In this document: piece by piece, positions 45,121 to 57,104 of the stretch | How positions within the stretch are numbered: position 1 is the stretch's first letter | Layout: each line of letters opens with the position of its first letter | NCBI GenBank assembly: GCA_963932465.1 | Contig: OZ010793.1 | Span: 259,313,196 to 259,377,195 of the forward strand | Direction: 5' to 3' | DNA from: Maratus speciosus | Lineage: Eukaryota; Arthropoda; Arachnida; Araneae; Salticidae | DNA: 64,000 bases | The notes under the pieces: generated by a model | The model's input: the letters and a program-made list of their open reading frames with translations, nothing else | Database searches by the model: none | Told to the model about the DNA's origin: nothing | Position numbers and translations under genes: made by a program

Positions 45121-47353
45121 AGCTGAATGATAAGGAATTGCCCACAAATTGTCAATTTTAATTATTTTTTTTTATTTCATTTTTTATTGATGCTTTAGTT
45201 CTTCTTGGATAACCACCAGAAAGAGCCTATACCATGATCAAAATGGTAACCGGAAAAAAAGTGACCGGAAAAAACGTGACAGGAAAAAAGGGGACAAAAT
45301 AAACAACAGCGGAAAAAACGTGACAAGGAAAATACGTGACCGGAAAAAAGGGGACAAGGAAAAAACGGGACACTGAAAAAACGGGACCGTTCGGTGCTGC
45401 TTGTACTTTGTCCGGTATGGAACCGTTATAAATAATACAAATATTTTAAGTCAATGTCTACAAATGCGAATTTTGAAAAATGGAGTGGAATAGTTGCATA
45501 CTAGAATGCTTGTTTACAGCTCTACTTGATTTTTGACAATCGCGAACGGGAATACGAATATTTTCCGTCGATGTTTAAGAATGCAAATATTGAGAAAAGT
45601 CCCGCATATTCGCATATGAAAATGCATATTTACATCACTAGTTGATTTTTGATATATGTAAATTAGAAAACAGGATATTTTAGTCCCGCCGTTTTGTTCT
45701 GATGCCATTTCGATTCCTAGCCATTTCGGTCCCTTGCAGTTGTTGTTGGAAGCAGCTATATTGTTAATAACAAAATCTCAAAAATTAAATTGTTTTTATT
45801 GACGTATTTATTAGTAACAATTCAAAATTATTTCAATTATTAATTGTTTATATAATTAATTTATCAATTACTTGTTTAAAAAATATTACATGAGCTATAT
45901 AATAATTACAGGGTAATGCAAATATAATTTTTTTTTTTAAATTTTCGTTTACTATAATGTCATTAGATTATATAAAAATGATAATGATTCTGAGGATAAA
46001 TATGTTGTTTATTTATTTATTATTTAGTTTATAATATTTTCTTGCTATTTAAATATAATTAATTAATAATATCTAGTTTTTTTTTAATTGCAAACTATAA
46101 CTGTGCTAAAGAAATAAAAATCTAATTCTACATCTGGACAATAACATCACCTAACATCGTTAAAAAATATTTTTACATTTTTGTACAATATTACATTATT
46201 ATTATTATTAATTAACAATAATACCACCAGTCAACAAAACAATTACTTAGACTTAAATTTTGACTGATTTTTCATTTTTTTTTGGGGGGGGGGGGATAAT
46301 AAATAAAAACTTTTGAATAAAAACTTTAATTGATGAATAATTGCTATTAATAATTAATGTTTTATTAAATATATTTTTTAATTCAATTTATTCTTAATTT
46401 ATTAAATTATTAACGTTAATATATATTACAAATTTCTACTTTAAAATAAACTCAATACAAATTATATATTCAGTTTATCATTATATTTAATATTAGCTAT
46501 AAGCTGAAATTTATCCTTTATCTGCTTTTTTATTTTATATTTAAAGTTACTGAGATTTAAAACTATTAATATGATTAATAATAAAACTAAGATAAAAAAA
46601 TGATTAAACTTACTTTCTGGGAAAGATGGAGGAAAAAGGTAATTAAAAGAAAATAATAAAAGACAAATGCAAAAAAGCTTAGTTTTGTCAGTTAAAAAAT
46701 TATTTATTAAGGTATTAATAACATTATCACATAAACTTAAAAATAATCGTTTTATTAAAAGAAATAGGTCTAATTTTAATAAAATTTGCTCACAAAACTG
46801 TTCTTCAAGGGTGGAAAGACTTAAAAAAAGTTGCAAGCAACAATTATAAAAAGAAAGAGCAGAGGGAAGGGAGGGGGGGAGATCTATTTTTTTTAACAAA
46901 ATATTTATTTCAGCACGCCCTAGTAAGCAAATCTCTGTTGATTTCCCAATGCATAATGGTAAAGTAACTTATGAAAACAAATTTATAAGATGCAACATTG
47001 TATTGAAAATATCAGACATTTGTTACTTTGTTAGTTTTTAGTAATTGTTTATGAATAAGTTCAATATTTATAAATTCCGTGTCATGTTTTTTCGGGTCAC
47101 TTTTTTCCTTGTCACGTTTTTTCCGGTCACGTTTTTTCCTTGTCACCTTTTTTCCGCTCTTGTTTTTTCTGTCACTTTTTTTCCTGTCACGTTTTTTCCG
47201 TTCACTTTTTTTCCTATATTCGGTCAAAAGAAGTATCAAAATCGAAGCATTTTTTCCAAATCTACTCGTTGATAGTCACTAAATACTAACTTTTTTTCTA
47301 AAAGTCAGTTAATAAAAAATGACAATTTGAGGAAAATCCCTTATCATTCAGCT
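45121..47353. mobile_element. Foldback-type element with inverted GTGACCGGAAAAAA arrays
   Basis: The outer ends agctgaatgataagg(a/g)att at 45121 and, inverted, at 47353 pair, as does aaattgtca. Then come two inverted minisatellite arrays: 45246-45390 (units like gtgaccggaaaaaacgtgac) and 47080-47217 (gtcacgttttttccggtcac). Between them lie 1.7 kb of very AT-rich DNA. Tandem-repeat TIRs are the foldback hallmark. No target duplication is visible. Confidence 0.65.
46462..46968 (-). other. Open frame of ~165 codons inside the foldback element, no ATG
   Basis: The minus frame is open from the stop at 46969-46971 down to 46462. It reads LPLCIGKSTEICLLGRAEIN, then LLKKIDLPPSLPSALSFYNC and a Leu/Ile/Phe-rich run with a possible membrane-spanning stretch (FFILVLLLIILIVL). 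No ATG occurs in the first ~100 codons and I recognise no family. In DNA this AT-rich, an open hydrophobic frame can arise by chance. Confidence 0.2.
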
Positions 47354-47737
47354 GCTTTTAGAGAACAACTAAAAATTAGCTCACTTTAATGCCGATATCT
47401 TTCTGAATTTTTACGATATTTGACTGAATATTTATAATAAATTGCTCCATAGAGTTGACTAGTAAATTATGTAACACCGCAAAAAAAAGAAGCACAATTA
47501 AATAAACAACCCGAATATAAAACTCTGGAAAATAAATCAACGTAAAATAAAGCACCGGAAAGATAAAGCCGTATATTGGAAGGACTTCAACTCTTGGTTA
47601 CAATTGCCAAGGTTTAATCAAACTAAAACTGCTACAAAAGCATAAAATGGAAAATGAGCTGAAGTTTTTCCTTCGGGACGGGCCGATGGCAGTCCGAAAT
47701 CTCCAATAGGGATTATTCTCTTCCCCAAAATGATTGA
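47354..47737. other. AT-rich spacer
   Basis: No feature recognised between the foldback element and hAT-like element 3. Confidence 0.45.
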
Positions 47738-48019
47738 GTTGCAACCAGGGCTGCGGAGTCGGAGTCGGAATCGCTAAAAAACAAGCCGACTCCGACACTA
47801 GATTTTTTTGTTAGACATCTTAAAAATGAAACAAGTGGGTAAGTGTGATCACAGATCGTACAGAGGGTTTCGTTTAATATTCCTTTCAAAACACTTTATC
47901 CTTTTGAAAAATCTGTTAGTTCCACATTTCAGAACCAAAGGGCGCACTTGATTCTAAACAAACCTCTATCCGAACGAAAATACGTTTTACATACTATCCG
48001 CAGATATATTAGTCGAGAG

Positions 48020-48830
48020 GATTGGGCCGATAGCACACGAGATAAGAAGGCGCCTGGCGGTAAAAAGTGGGACTAAAATATGTAAGGCTATGGTGCATAA
48101 TATGAAAGAATGGTCAAAGGGGTGTCGGCAAAAGTTGGAAAAGTACTCCCCGGATGAAAAGGGCGGAGGTTAGAAAAATTGCTTAAAATACCCAAGTCCC
48201 GGAGGAGTAAATAACATAAGACTTTTTGAAAATTTTATGATTTGCCGTGTGGTCTGAGGCATTCAGCTATACGTATGCAAAAATTCATGTCTCCAACTTA
48301 ATTAGGGGCTCTCTTAGAAAGAACTGCTTAAAATACATATGTGGTAGCTCAAAGGGTTAAACGTAAGACTTTTTCAAGATTTCATGATTTGTCGCCTGGC
48401 CTCATGTGTTCTGCAATAAGTATGCAAAATTTCAAATCTCCAATTTAATTAGGGTCTCAATTAGAAAGAATTGCTTAAAATACACAAGCTGGAGTTGAAA
48501 GGGTTAAACATAAAACTATTTCAAAATTTATTATTTGACGTGTGATCTGAATTGTTGAGCTATAAGTATGCAAAATTTCACGCCTCCAACATAATTAGGG
48601 GCTAACTTAGAAAGAATTGTTTAAAATACACATGTGGGACCCCAAAGGGTTAAACGTACGACATTTTCAAAATTTTATGATTTGTCGTATGATGTGACGT
48701 GTTCAGCTATAAGTACCCAAAATTTCATGTCTCCAACATGTATAGTTTCTGAAAACGGGCTCTGTGACGGACAGACAGGTGAGCGAGACGAATAGAGTTT
48801 CGTCAGATGAACGAAACCCTAATTAAACTA
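48020..48830. repeat. Satellite with ~146-bp period, four units plus GACGGACAGAC tail
   Basis: The anchor gcttaaaatac recurs at 48181, 48326, 48473 and 48619 (spacings 145, 147, 146). Blocks: aaagggttaaacgtaagact, tttcaaaattttatgatttg, gctataagtatgcaaaattt, catgtctccaacttaattag. The array ends in tgtgacggacagacaggtga, like the unrelated-looking family at 53250. The poly-valent layout is the same: units followed by a GACGGACAGAC tail. Confidence 0.85.
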
Positions 48831-50243
48831 ATTATATGCAATTTGAAATCTATATAATGAATTGTTATTGTTATTTGTGGACTATATCAGGCTACTCAAG
48901 TTAAAGATGACCGATTTACTGCAGTGTACAAAGTAGATACAAGGGTAGGTAGGTATTGCCCATATACAGAGTAGATGAAAACTGTTTTAATTCATAACTG
49001 TAGTAGATATTTTACATTTCCTTCTATATATAAAAAAAGTTTTGATTTGGAAATGGACCAATGAAAATCTGCGTAGATATTCCGGGTAGATCGGCATCCA
49101 ATTTGAATGCTTAAGCATGGCCTTTCATCGTTAATATTAAAAAAAACTGTTGCATACAAAAATATGAAAATCGGCGGTATTATAGAGAAATGTTTGATAA
49201 ACACGCTGATGCAGACAGTTTTCAAATCGAAGAATTATTTTAAGATATTCAATGCTAAAGTGGTACAAAATCGTTCTATTAAAAAAGTTTTATTGGAGCA
49301 AAAGCTATACATGAGAATTTAATCATTTTTAGATCATTTTATACGTTATAAGTTCCCGGTGTGCATATTGCATTTATTTTTCTTATTAGACTCATTTTCT
49401 GAGGTTTTATTTCTATTTTAATTTCAAATTTTCAGCATTTCGAGAGATAATTTTTTACAAAATTTAGAAAATGTTATTAATTTAAACTGTTGCCAATTGT
49501 ATAAAAGCGCAAAAAATAATGTTTACTTCAAATTAAAAATTTATTTACACGTAACTATTACAAACAGAAAAAAAACTTTAAAATTAGAATTAAATGATTA
49601 CATGTTAATAGCAGGAAAATTACGTCATAAGAACCATATTTACACTTGAATTTGAGAAACAAAATCTTAAAATAAAAAAATCATTATTATGCATTAAAAC
49701 TTGTAAATGAAGGAAATTACGTCATATTTAAAATGCCCCAAAAATATGGCAAAACTGTTTAAATTGAAAAATATATTTGCGTGAGATATTTTGAGATAAT
49801 CTTTTCAACTATTATCGTGAATTCTAAGACAGCGCAAATAATATTTCCTTCTAACAACAAAAGTATTTTCACGTGAATATTAATAAGAGAAATAAAACTT
49901 TGGTGTAAATTACGTCAGATTTGAAACGATACATTTAAAATGAATTATTTAAAAGAACTATCTTATAGCACAGTTAAAAAATACCGGGAGACAATGACAC
50001 TGTTTACTTAATTCATTTTACATTAGCTTATTTTCCAATGTTTAACTAATTTTTTTAATTAAATACGAAAACAGCCATTGTATCTCTTAACAGCAGCAGA
50101 TTTGGTCTTAAAAGTCCCAATCCAAGGAAAACGAATGGAAACCTGTTTACAGAGAGATCGCTACTGTTTTTTTTTTTTTTTTAAATTTAATTCAATATTT
50201 TTAAAGCCGATCAAATTAGCGTGCTTTTTGGATTTTGGTGTGC
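48831..50243. other. AT-rich, nothing firm
   Basis: A short plus-strand reading near 49160-49240 (RYYREMFDKHADADSFQIEE) looks protein-like but is bounded by stops and matches no family I know. Confidence 0.35.
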
Positions 50244-50291
50244 CTGAACGGGGGTTGGCGAGCGTAGCTCGTAGAGGGCAGAGCCCCCTAG
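50244..50291 (+). mobile_element. Helitron 3' terminus
   Basis: cgagcgtagctcg-type inverted repeat followed by gagggcagagccccctag and T: a terminal hairpin then CTAG (50288-50291) next to T, the canonical Helitron 3' end. The 5' end and Rep/helicase were not found. Confidence 0.7.
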
Positions 50292-50479
50292 TAGTATATA
50301 AATAAGTACTTCCCTCATATTTTTGGGGTTTGCGGATAGAACCAGAGGTACAAAGGTCTGGAAGGACCGAAAGCCCGGAAAATGAAGGGAATTTTCCAAA
50401 CAGGCCGTGTAAGTAGAAATAAGACAATTTATGTTAATTGGCCATTAATGACTGTTAAAATGTTATTTCAATGACTATT

Positions 50480-50790
50480 GAAGAGATTTGGAATCGAACA
50501 GTGTTTTCCATTTTTTTTAAATAAATTGATAAAATATAAGAGATTCTTGTCACGAGACTGCAGGTTTTTATACTTTCCCGTGCTATCGCCTCTGAAAATT
50601 CGATTAAAAACTTTAATTTTGACAGTATTTTCTGAAAGATATGTTGCCTTTATCAAAAAATGGATAACGTAATAACGTAAAGTTTCTGAATAAGAACACC
50701 GGCACCAAACTTATGCGTTTCCAAAAAGAAATGAATTCAGAAATGTATCAGAAAGTAGCTCCTTTGGTATTTGAGAAAAGCCTTATTAAA
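50480..50790. mobile_element. Remnant of the GGCTGTTCTCAAAT-family MITE
   Basis: Shares gatttggaatcgaacagtgt, tttgacagtattttctgaaa and an end ggtatttgagaaaagcctta with 27717-28136, in the same orientation. Confidence 0.6.
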
Positions 50791-51119
50791 TGACAAAGAA
50801 ATATTTTTAGAAATCTGCTTTTTGTTATACAGATTCAAAAGTTATCATGTTTTTAACCCACCATTTTTCCATTTATTCTGAACTACATTATTTTTAATGA
50901 ATCCTTATTTAAATGTTGAAACATCTAATACTCTATAAGTAATCATTAATGTTGCTATTCTGTATTCTCTCTCTTGCGAATACATACTAATTTTAAAATA
51001 TACTGTAAAATTATCCCATAAATATGCATGCAGTATGAATTCAGATTCTTTAAAAGAATCTTAATTGTATGTTTAGAAAAACCTAGATTTTTTTGTAGAA
51101 ATTGAGTCATTTAATTGAT

Positions 51120-51236
51120 TTTTCCACGGCCTCGGCCGGGCCTGATTTCACTGATTTTGTACGGACCGGGTCATGAACTGTGAAAATATAAATGAACCGG
51201 GCCAGGCCCGGAAATTACGACCCGTGCAGGCCTCTA
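51120..51236. repeat. GGGCC-rich repeat, short copy
   Basis: cctcggccgggcc, gtacggaccgggtc, gaaccgggccaggcccgg and the tip acccgtgcaggcctcta; related to 36952-37177. Confidence 0.65.
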
Positions 51237-51448
51237 AAAAAGATAATCAATGCCGAAATAGTGAGATTTGAGCTTTATTTTTCTTATATTCTATCATTAT
51301 TTAAATCAACAGGCAACATTAGTACCCCAGCCCGAGTACTAGTGCAGTCATCCCGGAGTCGGAATAGGAATCGGAGTCGGAGTCGATAAAATATCCCGGA
51401 GTCGGAGTCGTCCATTTTTCGCACCGATTCCACAGCTCTGGTTGCAAC

Positions 51449-52194
51449 ACCACGTGTATACACATTCATATACATTTTTAAATCATTCCCCAATGATTAT
51501 AAAAAACATGAAAAAAAAGAAAAAAAAGCTTCCACTTTTTAATTATAAATTGTATGAGGTTTTTTTAAATTAAATACATAATAGATTTTTTATTTTTAAA
51601 TTAATAGAGTGCTTGTCTAAAAATTATAAAAATTTAAATTAAAAATTAAATTTTTCAATATTTTGTCTTTTTCACTTAGTTCAACAATTTTAGAGGTAAA
51701 TAGAAATAAATGTTAATACTAAGTATAGCAGCCTGTTGCAATAGACCAACAAAAAAATTACAAATCCATCTAATTTTATACGTTATGGTACATATATTTT
51801 TTTTTCGAATATTAATTATGGAATACATAAAATATTTTTAAAAATATGATAAAAATATTATACTATGTAACATTTGAAAAAATTAAGAGAAAAAGATTAT
51901 TAGAAGCTTCAAATATCCGAATCCAAAATTGCAGCTCATTCCATTAAGTGGTTTTCGAGTTAAAATTAAAAGAAACTACAGGAATTGCAGTTTTGTTTAC
52001 AACTATAACAAGTAAGAAAAATCATGCGTTAAGCGTAGATTATGAAACACTTTCCAACACTTCCTGAAGGCTTTAACAAAACTTCATTATTTAGGGAAAT
52101 AAGGTATATAAGAGAACTAAGTAAACAGTTTAGAAAACGCATAAAACATTTGAAAAACTGATTTCAGCAGTTACCATCCATAGCAAATATGTAT
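51449..52194. other. AT-rich spacer
   Basis: No coding motif or repeat assigned. Confidence 0.45.
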
Positions 52195-53325
52195 TCCAAT
52201 TCTTTTGAACAGCTCTGTATTTGATCTGCAGGTTGATATATATGCTATATAATGTGGAAATTTAGTTTAGCAAGAAAATGAATAACAGGTTGAAATTTCT
52301 CTTTCAGCAATTTAGACTAATAGATGGAAACATACTTGTATACTTTTGTACAACCCTATAGTTAACCTAGTACCTTTATTATATTTAGCTAAAGTTTAAT
52401 TCAAAGTAAAACACTCGTAAAACTACCGGAATCACATTTCCAGAAATTATCATTTATAGACGGTCATGTATCCAATTCTTTGCATGACCCTGTATATAAT
52501 TTTATTTATGTTCTACAAACATTTCTTAGTAAACAAAATGCAGTTCAGCGTAAAAATGCATAACCCATTTAAAAACCACCTTTAAGCAATTTACAATCAT
52601 ACCCAGTAACCATTACGAAATCTTTTGTGTAGCCCTGTATATGAATTTCAGCATTTATACACACCATATACAATGCATAAATATAGTGAAACATAAAAGC
52701 ACATAACATAATTAAAAATGCATTTCCAGCAATCATTGCTACCGTACAGTACTTCGGATACAATATCGTATCTGAAATCTTTTTTGCGTCCCTGTAAGTG
52801 CTATGCACTTCTTATTATACATGAAATAAGTAGTAGTAAACCTCAGCGACGTATATCAATTTCATTACACATGAAATAATTTAACATAATTAAAATATGC
52901 CGGAAAAAATTCCCTCCACCCGTATATCATTATGTAACGGAGATCTTTTGTGTGGCCCTGTAAATTATTATTATAATTTTTCTTTGCACCGCATATTCTG
53001 AGGAATGCATATTTTAGTGCATTTGATAAATGCATATCAATTTTAATATGTTTGAAAGCATGTAACATCATTGAAAATCATTTTAAACGATTTTTTCACA
53101 TAGGCCATAATGTAACGGAAAACTTTTGACTGTCCCTGTAAATGAACTAAACATGCTACAAACTTTACTTGAAATAGGGTTTGTGCTATGGTAGAGGTCA
53201 CTAACATACAAAAATTTCAGAACGATCCGAGTATATTGACGGGAGTTAGAGCACGTACAGACGGACAGACGGCCAGACAAACCGAATGCATAAACACTTT
53301 CAAACTTTGTTGGGAAGTGTTAAAA
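52195..53325. repeat. Diverged tandem family, seven units marked by TCTTTTGTGTGGCCCTGTA
   Basis: The marker (tcttttgtgtggccctgta and variants) recurs at about 52201, 52342, 52478, 52621, 52779, 52944 and 53122, spacings 136-178 bp. The last unit runs into ccgagtatattgacgggagt and a gacggacagacggccagac tail. Related copies: 18650-19350 and 25050-25450. Confidence 0.75.
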
Positions 53326-53435
53326 ATGAATTTAACATTGACTTTGTGTTTGGTATTCTAGGGCTGTTTTTTAATTAATACAAATATAATGTCAATTTTG
53401 GTGTTCATATTAAAAATTTCATTTTTGTATACGTG

Positions 53436-53468
<33 letters not shown>

Positions 53469-55967
53469 TCTTGTATTATGTGTAATTTAAAATTTTGATA
53501 CAGCCTTCCAAATATGCTCACTTTAAAATAAATAATTTCCCTGAAACTATAGTACGAATTTCATAAAAATTCGTTTTTAGACTAATTAATGTAGAATTTA
53601 TTTATGGTGTCAAAATTGTGACTTGCTTAAAAAAACAAAACAAAAAGAAACAAAGATTGAGTTTGTTTTCATATACATACATATAACCCCTAAGCAAAAT
53701 TTATATACATTATTTAACAGTAGACTTTATTTCCGATAGTTTGGCACCAACAACTTTCTGCTATGATAATTTATTGCTTAATTTGTGGGGGCTGTTTAAT
53801 TTTTTTTTTTTCTTTTTATTTACGACTGTACATTTATTATAAAGATTAATCCAGAATTTGAAAAAAATAACAAAGTAATTTCAATTTTTTTTTATATATA
53901 TAAAATTCACTGCATTTTGCACTTTTTCTCTTAATGGAATTATTTCTAAATTTTCTTTTATTACATAAAAAATAACATAAGTTAACTTGACAAAGTTAAT
54001 CAAGCTTCATTTCCCCTATAAAATCTTTGTCATTTTAGCAATTTTTCTTCTTAACTTTTCTTTTTCTGATTAAAATATAACTTATTTACCGATATATATT
54101 TTTACATGAAAACCTTAAAAAACTTCAGATACGCCTAACTTTTAGATTTAAATGATTTGACATTAAATTAAAATAAACTTAATAAACAACAATAATACGA
54201 AGAATAATATTGTTTAAAAAATGTCGAAATCATAATTTAAGTAAAATAAATAATCTTAAATAAGTTTTTTTTTTTTTTTTTTTTTTCCCTCTAAGTGTTT
54301 GGGGCGTATTATTCCGTTCACTAAGCTCCAGGTTTCACAGCAATACAAACAATATTTAAGATAATATAATTCTATAGATTGAAGGAATTTTAAATACATT
54401 GAAGAATGATTAATACTCTTATGGATTACATTCATATTTGTAATTGAGGTTTTTTTTATAATGTTGAAAGAATCATATTTTCTTAGCATTTAAAACAAAA
54501 TGCAAAGAAAACAACATTACAATTTTACCCTTTTGCAAAACGCTCGGAGGGTTTTAAGGATTTTTTTAGGCATACCTTCTGAAAATGTGGTGATCCCCTG
54601 AATTTAGTCTTTTTTATGAAGATTTTTTATTTTAAGAAAATATTACAAAGTTTGTAGCTCTTTTTTGAAAAAAAAAAATTTTTTTTTCTAACTTTTCTTC
54701 TCTTTTGAGTTTTATGTCTCTGAATTATTTATATATATATATGAATTACCGGCGCTAAATTATAGACAATTTATCTTGTAACTCTCTATGTCTCTTTTTA
54801 CCTCTTTTTTGAATCTCCATGTTGTCCAGATTATATTATCTTTTTCTATGCGCAATAAAAACCGAGCGATAGTGAAAAGACATCAAAGATTAATTGTTGG
54901 CAACCTTGGTTTTTGCTATAATCTTTGCTAAGCCTTTACTGATCAATAACCAATAGATCAATAAACGTTCCATCAAACCAGTGTGAGGAAATGGAAAATT
55001 AATGATGTATACCGAAAAGAAAGCGATAATCCAAACCGTACTTTCCGGATTCTCCGAAAACTCATCAATCAAGTACTCAATCAAGCACTTCCGTTAGGAA
55101 AAAACCTGGGCCCGAAAATTATTTAGAGTGGGAAATGTAAAGGATGGTATAGGAGTCGCATAGTGCCAATGTTCAGTTCTGAATTTCAGCAAGATAAAAA
55201 AAATTCTAAATAAATACTATTGGCTATGTTCTCGCTATAAAACCTGCAACGCAAAAATTATATTAAAACTGAACCAAAGTTCGTTTGTAATTCTAGGCAC
55301 AAAAACAGATAATCTTAATAGGTACAATATTTTCAACAATAATTTTTGAATCGATATTTTACTAAATTATGTACAAATTAAAATCCAATCTTATGTTGAA
55401 GATATAATATCTAAATTCGTAAAGATTGCATGCAAAAATATTAACTAATCTAAAATACATCTTTTGTGCGCAATTAACAAAAAAAAAAAAAAATGGTTTT
55501 TATCTTTCTCAGAAAAATATCTTTAAAAGTGTCTTTTAAATCATTGTTTGCAGTAAAATGGTGGACGCATTTTTTTAGTCATAACTTACGTAAAACTAGA
55601 AATATTTCTATGCAAAATGTTTTAAAATGCAACAAACTACTATAATGTTCTTTCATATATAATTTTTTGAAAAATCAATATTTTGGTGATTAAACAGCTC
55701 TAGTCTCTTAAAATTTCAAGACAATAAGATTTTGTTGCTAACAAAAAAATGCTTAATTTTCTTTTATAATCAGAAATATTTAAATTACATATACATATAT
55801 ATCAATCTTTTTGAAATATGAATCTACTCATTTTAAGGTAATATGATCTCTACAATATACAACTCTTTTTTTAAATAGCCTAGTGAATTTTCACGGGAAA
55901 CAATATATATATATATATATAATATATATAATTATATATTGTTATAATCTGTTGATTTTAATCCATG
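53326..55967. other. AT-rich, gene-free
   Basis: An (ATT)n tract at about 53430-53467 and a T run at 54266-54287. A 51-codon plus reading near 54980-55130 (KWKINDVYRKESDNPNRTFR..) is open but matches nothing I recognise. Confidence 0.45.
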
Positions 55968-55969
55968 TA

Positions 55970-56768
55970 CAGAAGAGCGCCGATTATCGGAACTCCAATC
56001 AACCGAACTTCCAACTATCCGAACAGCCTATTTCTCTCAAAAAGTTTTTAACCGAACTTACAGTCATCCGAACAGCCTATTTCTCCCCAAAAAAATTTGT
56101 AACTGAACTCCCACTTATCCATTGGCTTGAAATAAAATTTTAAATGAAGAAAAAGCTGATAGTGGATCAGGAAATGAGGAATGTAAAACAATAAAGGAGA
56201 TGGGAAGAAGGTATGAAGAAAATGAAATTAACGAGTGGTTAGATAGTGAAGTAGTACATAACCCTGGATATCAGATTTTAAATGATGATGAGATTGTGGA
56301 TGAGATTCATGATGAAAAAGAAATTGTAGATAATGAAAACGAATGCTCTGGAAATAACCAAGGTCCATCACATAATGAAGCATTTGAATATTTGGAAACA
56401 GCTATTAAATGGCTCGAACGGCAGAAGAACGTTGATCGTATTCAACTAACGTATTTAAGAAGAATTAGAAATAGGACAACATTGAAAAGAATTTCTTCGT
56501 TTAAGTAAGCAACAATCAAAAGCTTTTTTGCTTAAATTATAATCTCTGGAGTTGAGAAAATGATATGGAAAGAAAAAAAAATTAATGGTAAACATATAAA
56601 AATAAATAAATAAATAAATAAACGTGCCAGCACTAACTTGTGCTGCCAGACTTAAGCTTAGATAAGGTATGAAGGTTTTAGTAAAGTCAGAAACATTCCT
56701 TAAATTATCTGTCCATTTATCCGAACGAGGGTCGGTCCCAACTTGTTCGGATAATCGGCGCTCTACTG
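55970..56768 (+). mobile_element. pogo/Tigger-type element, internally deleted (799 bp)
   Basis: TA dinucleotides flank CAGAAGAGCGCCGATTATCG and (reversed) CAGTAGAGCGCCGATTATCC, a ~24-bp TIR. Subterminal repeats of ccgaact/tccaactatccgaacag occur at both ends. The remaining coding part is the C-terminal tail of a Tigger transposase. Confidence 0.85.
56200..56508 (+). pseudogene. Tigger/pogo transposase C-terminal tail
   Basis: 102 codons: EENEINEWLDSEVVHNPGYQ, ILNDDEIVDEIHDEKEIVDN, HNEAFEYLETAIKWLERQKN and LTYLRRIRNRTTLKRISSFK. The W-(L/I)..D..PG(F/Y)..L.DEEI(V/I).. acidic stretch, then S..EAF...E.A..WLE.Q and an L..L..LR basic end, is the standard tail of Tigger-type (DDE_1) transposases. 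The HTH/CENP-B and catalytic domains are deleted, so it is inactive. The first Met is internal to the original protein. Confidence 0.82.
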
Positions 56769-56770
56769 TA

Positions 56771-57100
56771 TTCAGTTTTAGATTTTATTTTGTGCAAACC
56801 ATTACATACAAAACTTTAAAAGGAAAATTAATTAAAATAATTTAAAAAAAAAACTTTAACTTATATGTTCCATTTTTTTAAAACATGTCCTTCTGAAAAA
56901 TTTGTTGATGCACATTTTCATTAATTACGTCAAAATTTAATGTCTAAACTCATCAATCAGTACAATACTTATGTAAACAATATGCTTTCTGTGAATCTTA
57001 ATGTGCTAAAGTTCTGTCCATTATGGACATTTTGAGACGAAAATTTTGCTAAATATATAAGATTTCTACACATTTGCTTGTAGTAGCTCCTAAGGTGTCT
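56771..57100. other. AT-rich spacer
   Basis: Nothing recognised. Confidence 0.45.
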
Positions 57101-57104
57101 TTAA

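Larger units (their letters stand above)
47746..51440. mobile_element. hAT-like element 3, 3,695 bp, with exact 8-bp duplication
   Basis: Tips CAGGGCTGCGGAGTCGGAGT and (reversed) CAGAGCTGTGGAATCGGTGC lead into ggagtcggagtcgg arrays on both sides. The flanking 8 bp are identical, GTTGCAAC at 47738-47745 and 51441-51448 (itself a palindrome). CAGAGCTGTGGAGTCGG ends are common in invertebrate repeats. There is no transposase; inside are a 146-bp satellite, a Helitron 3' end, a TTAA-MITE remnant and a GGGCC array. Confidence 0.8.

Noticed and set aside
48992..49322. Facing ORFs of 71-77 codons
   Set aside because: No family motif on either strand; a short protein-like phrase in a third frame is too short to call.
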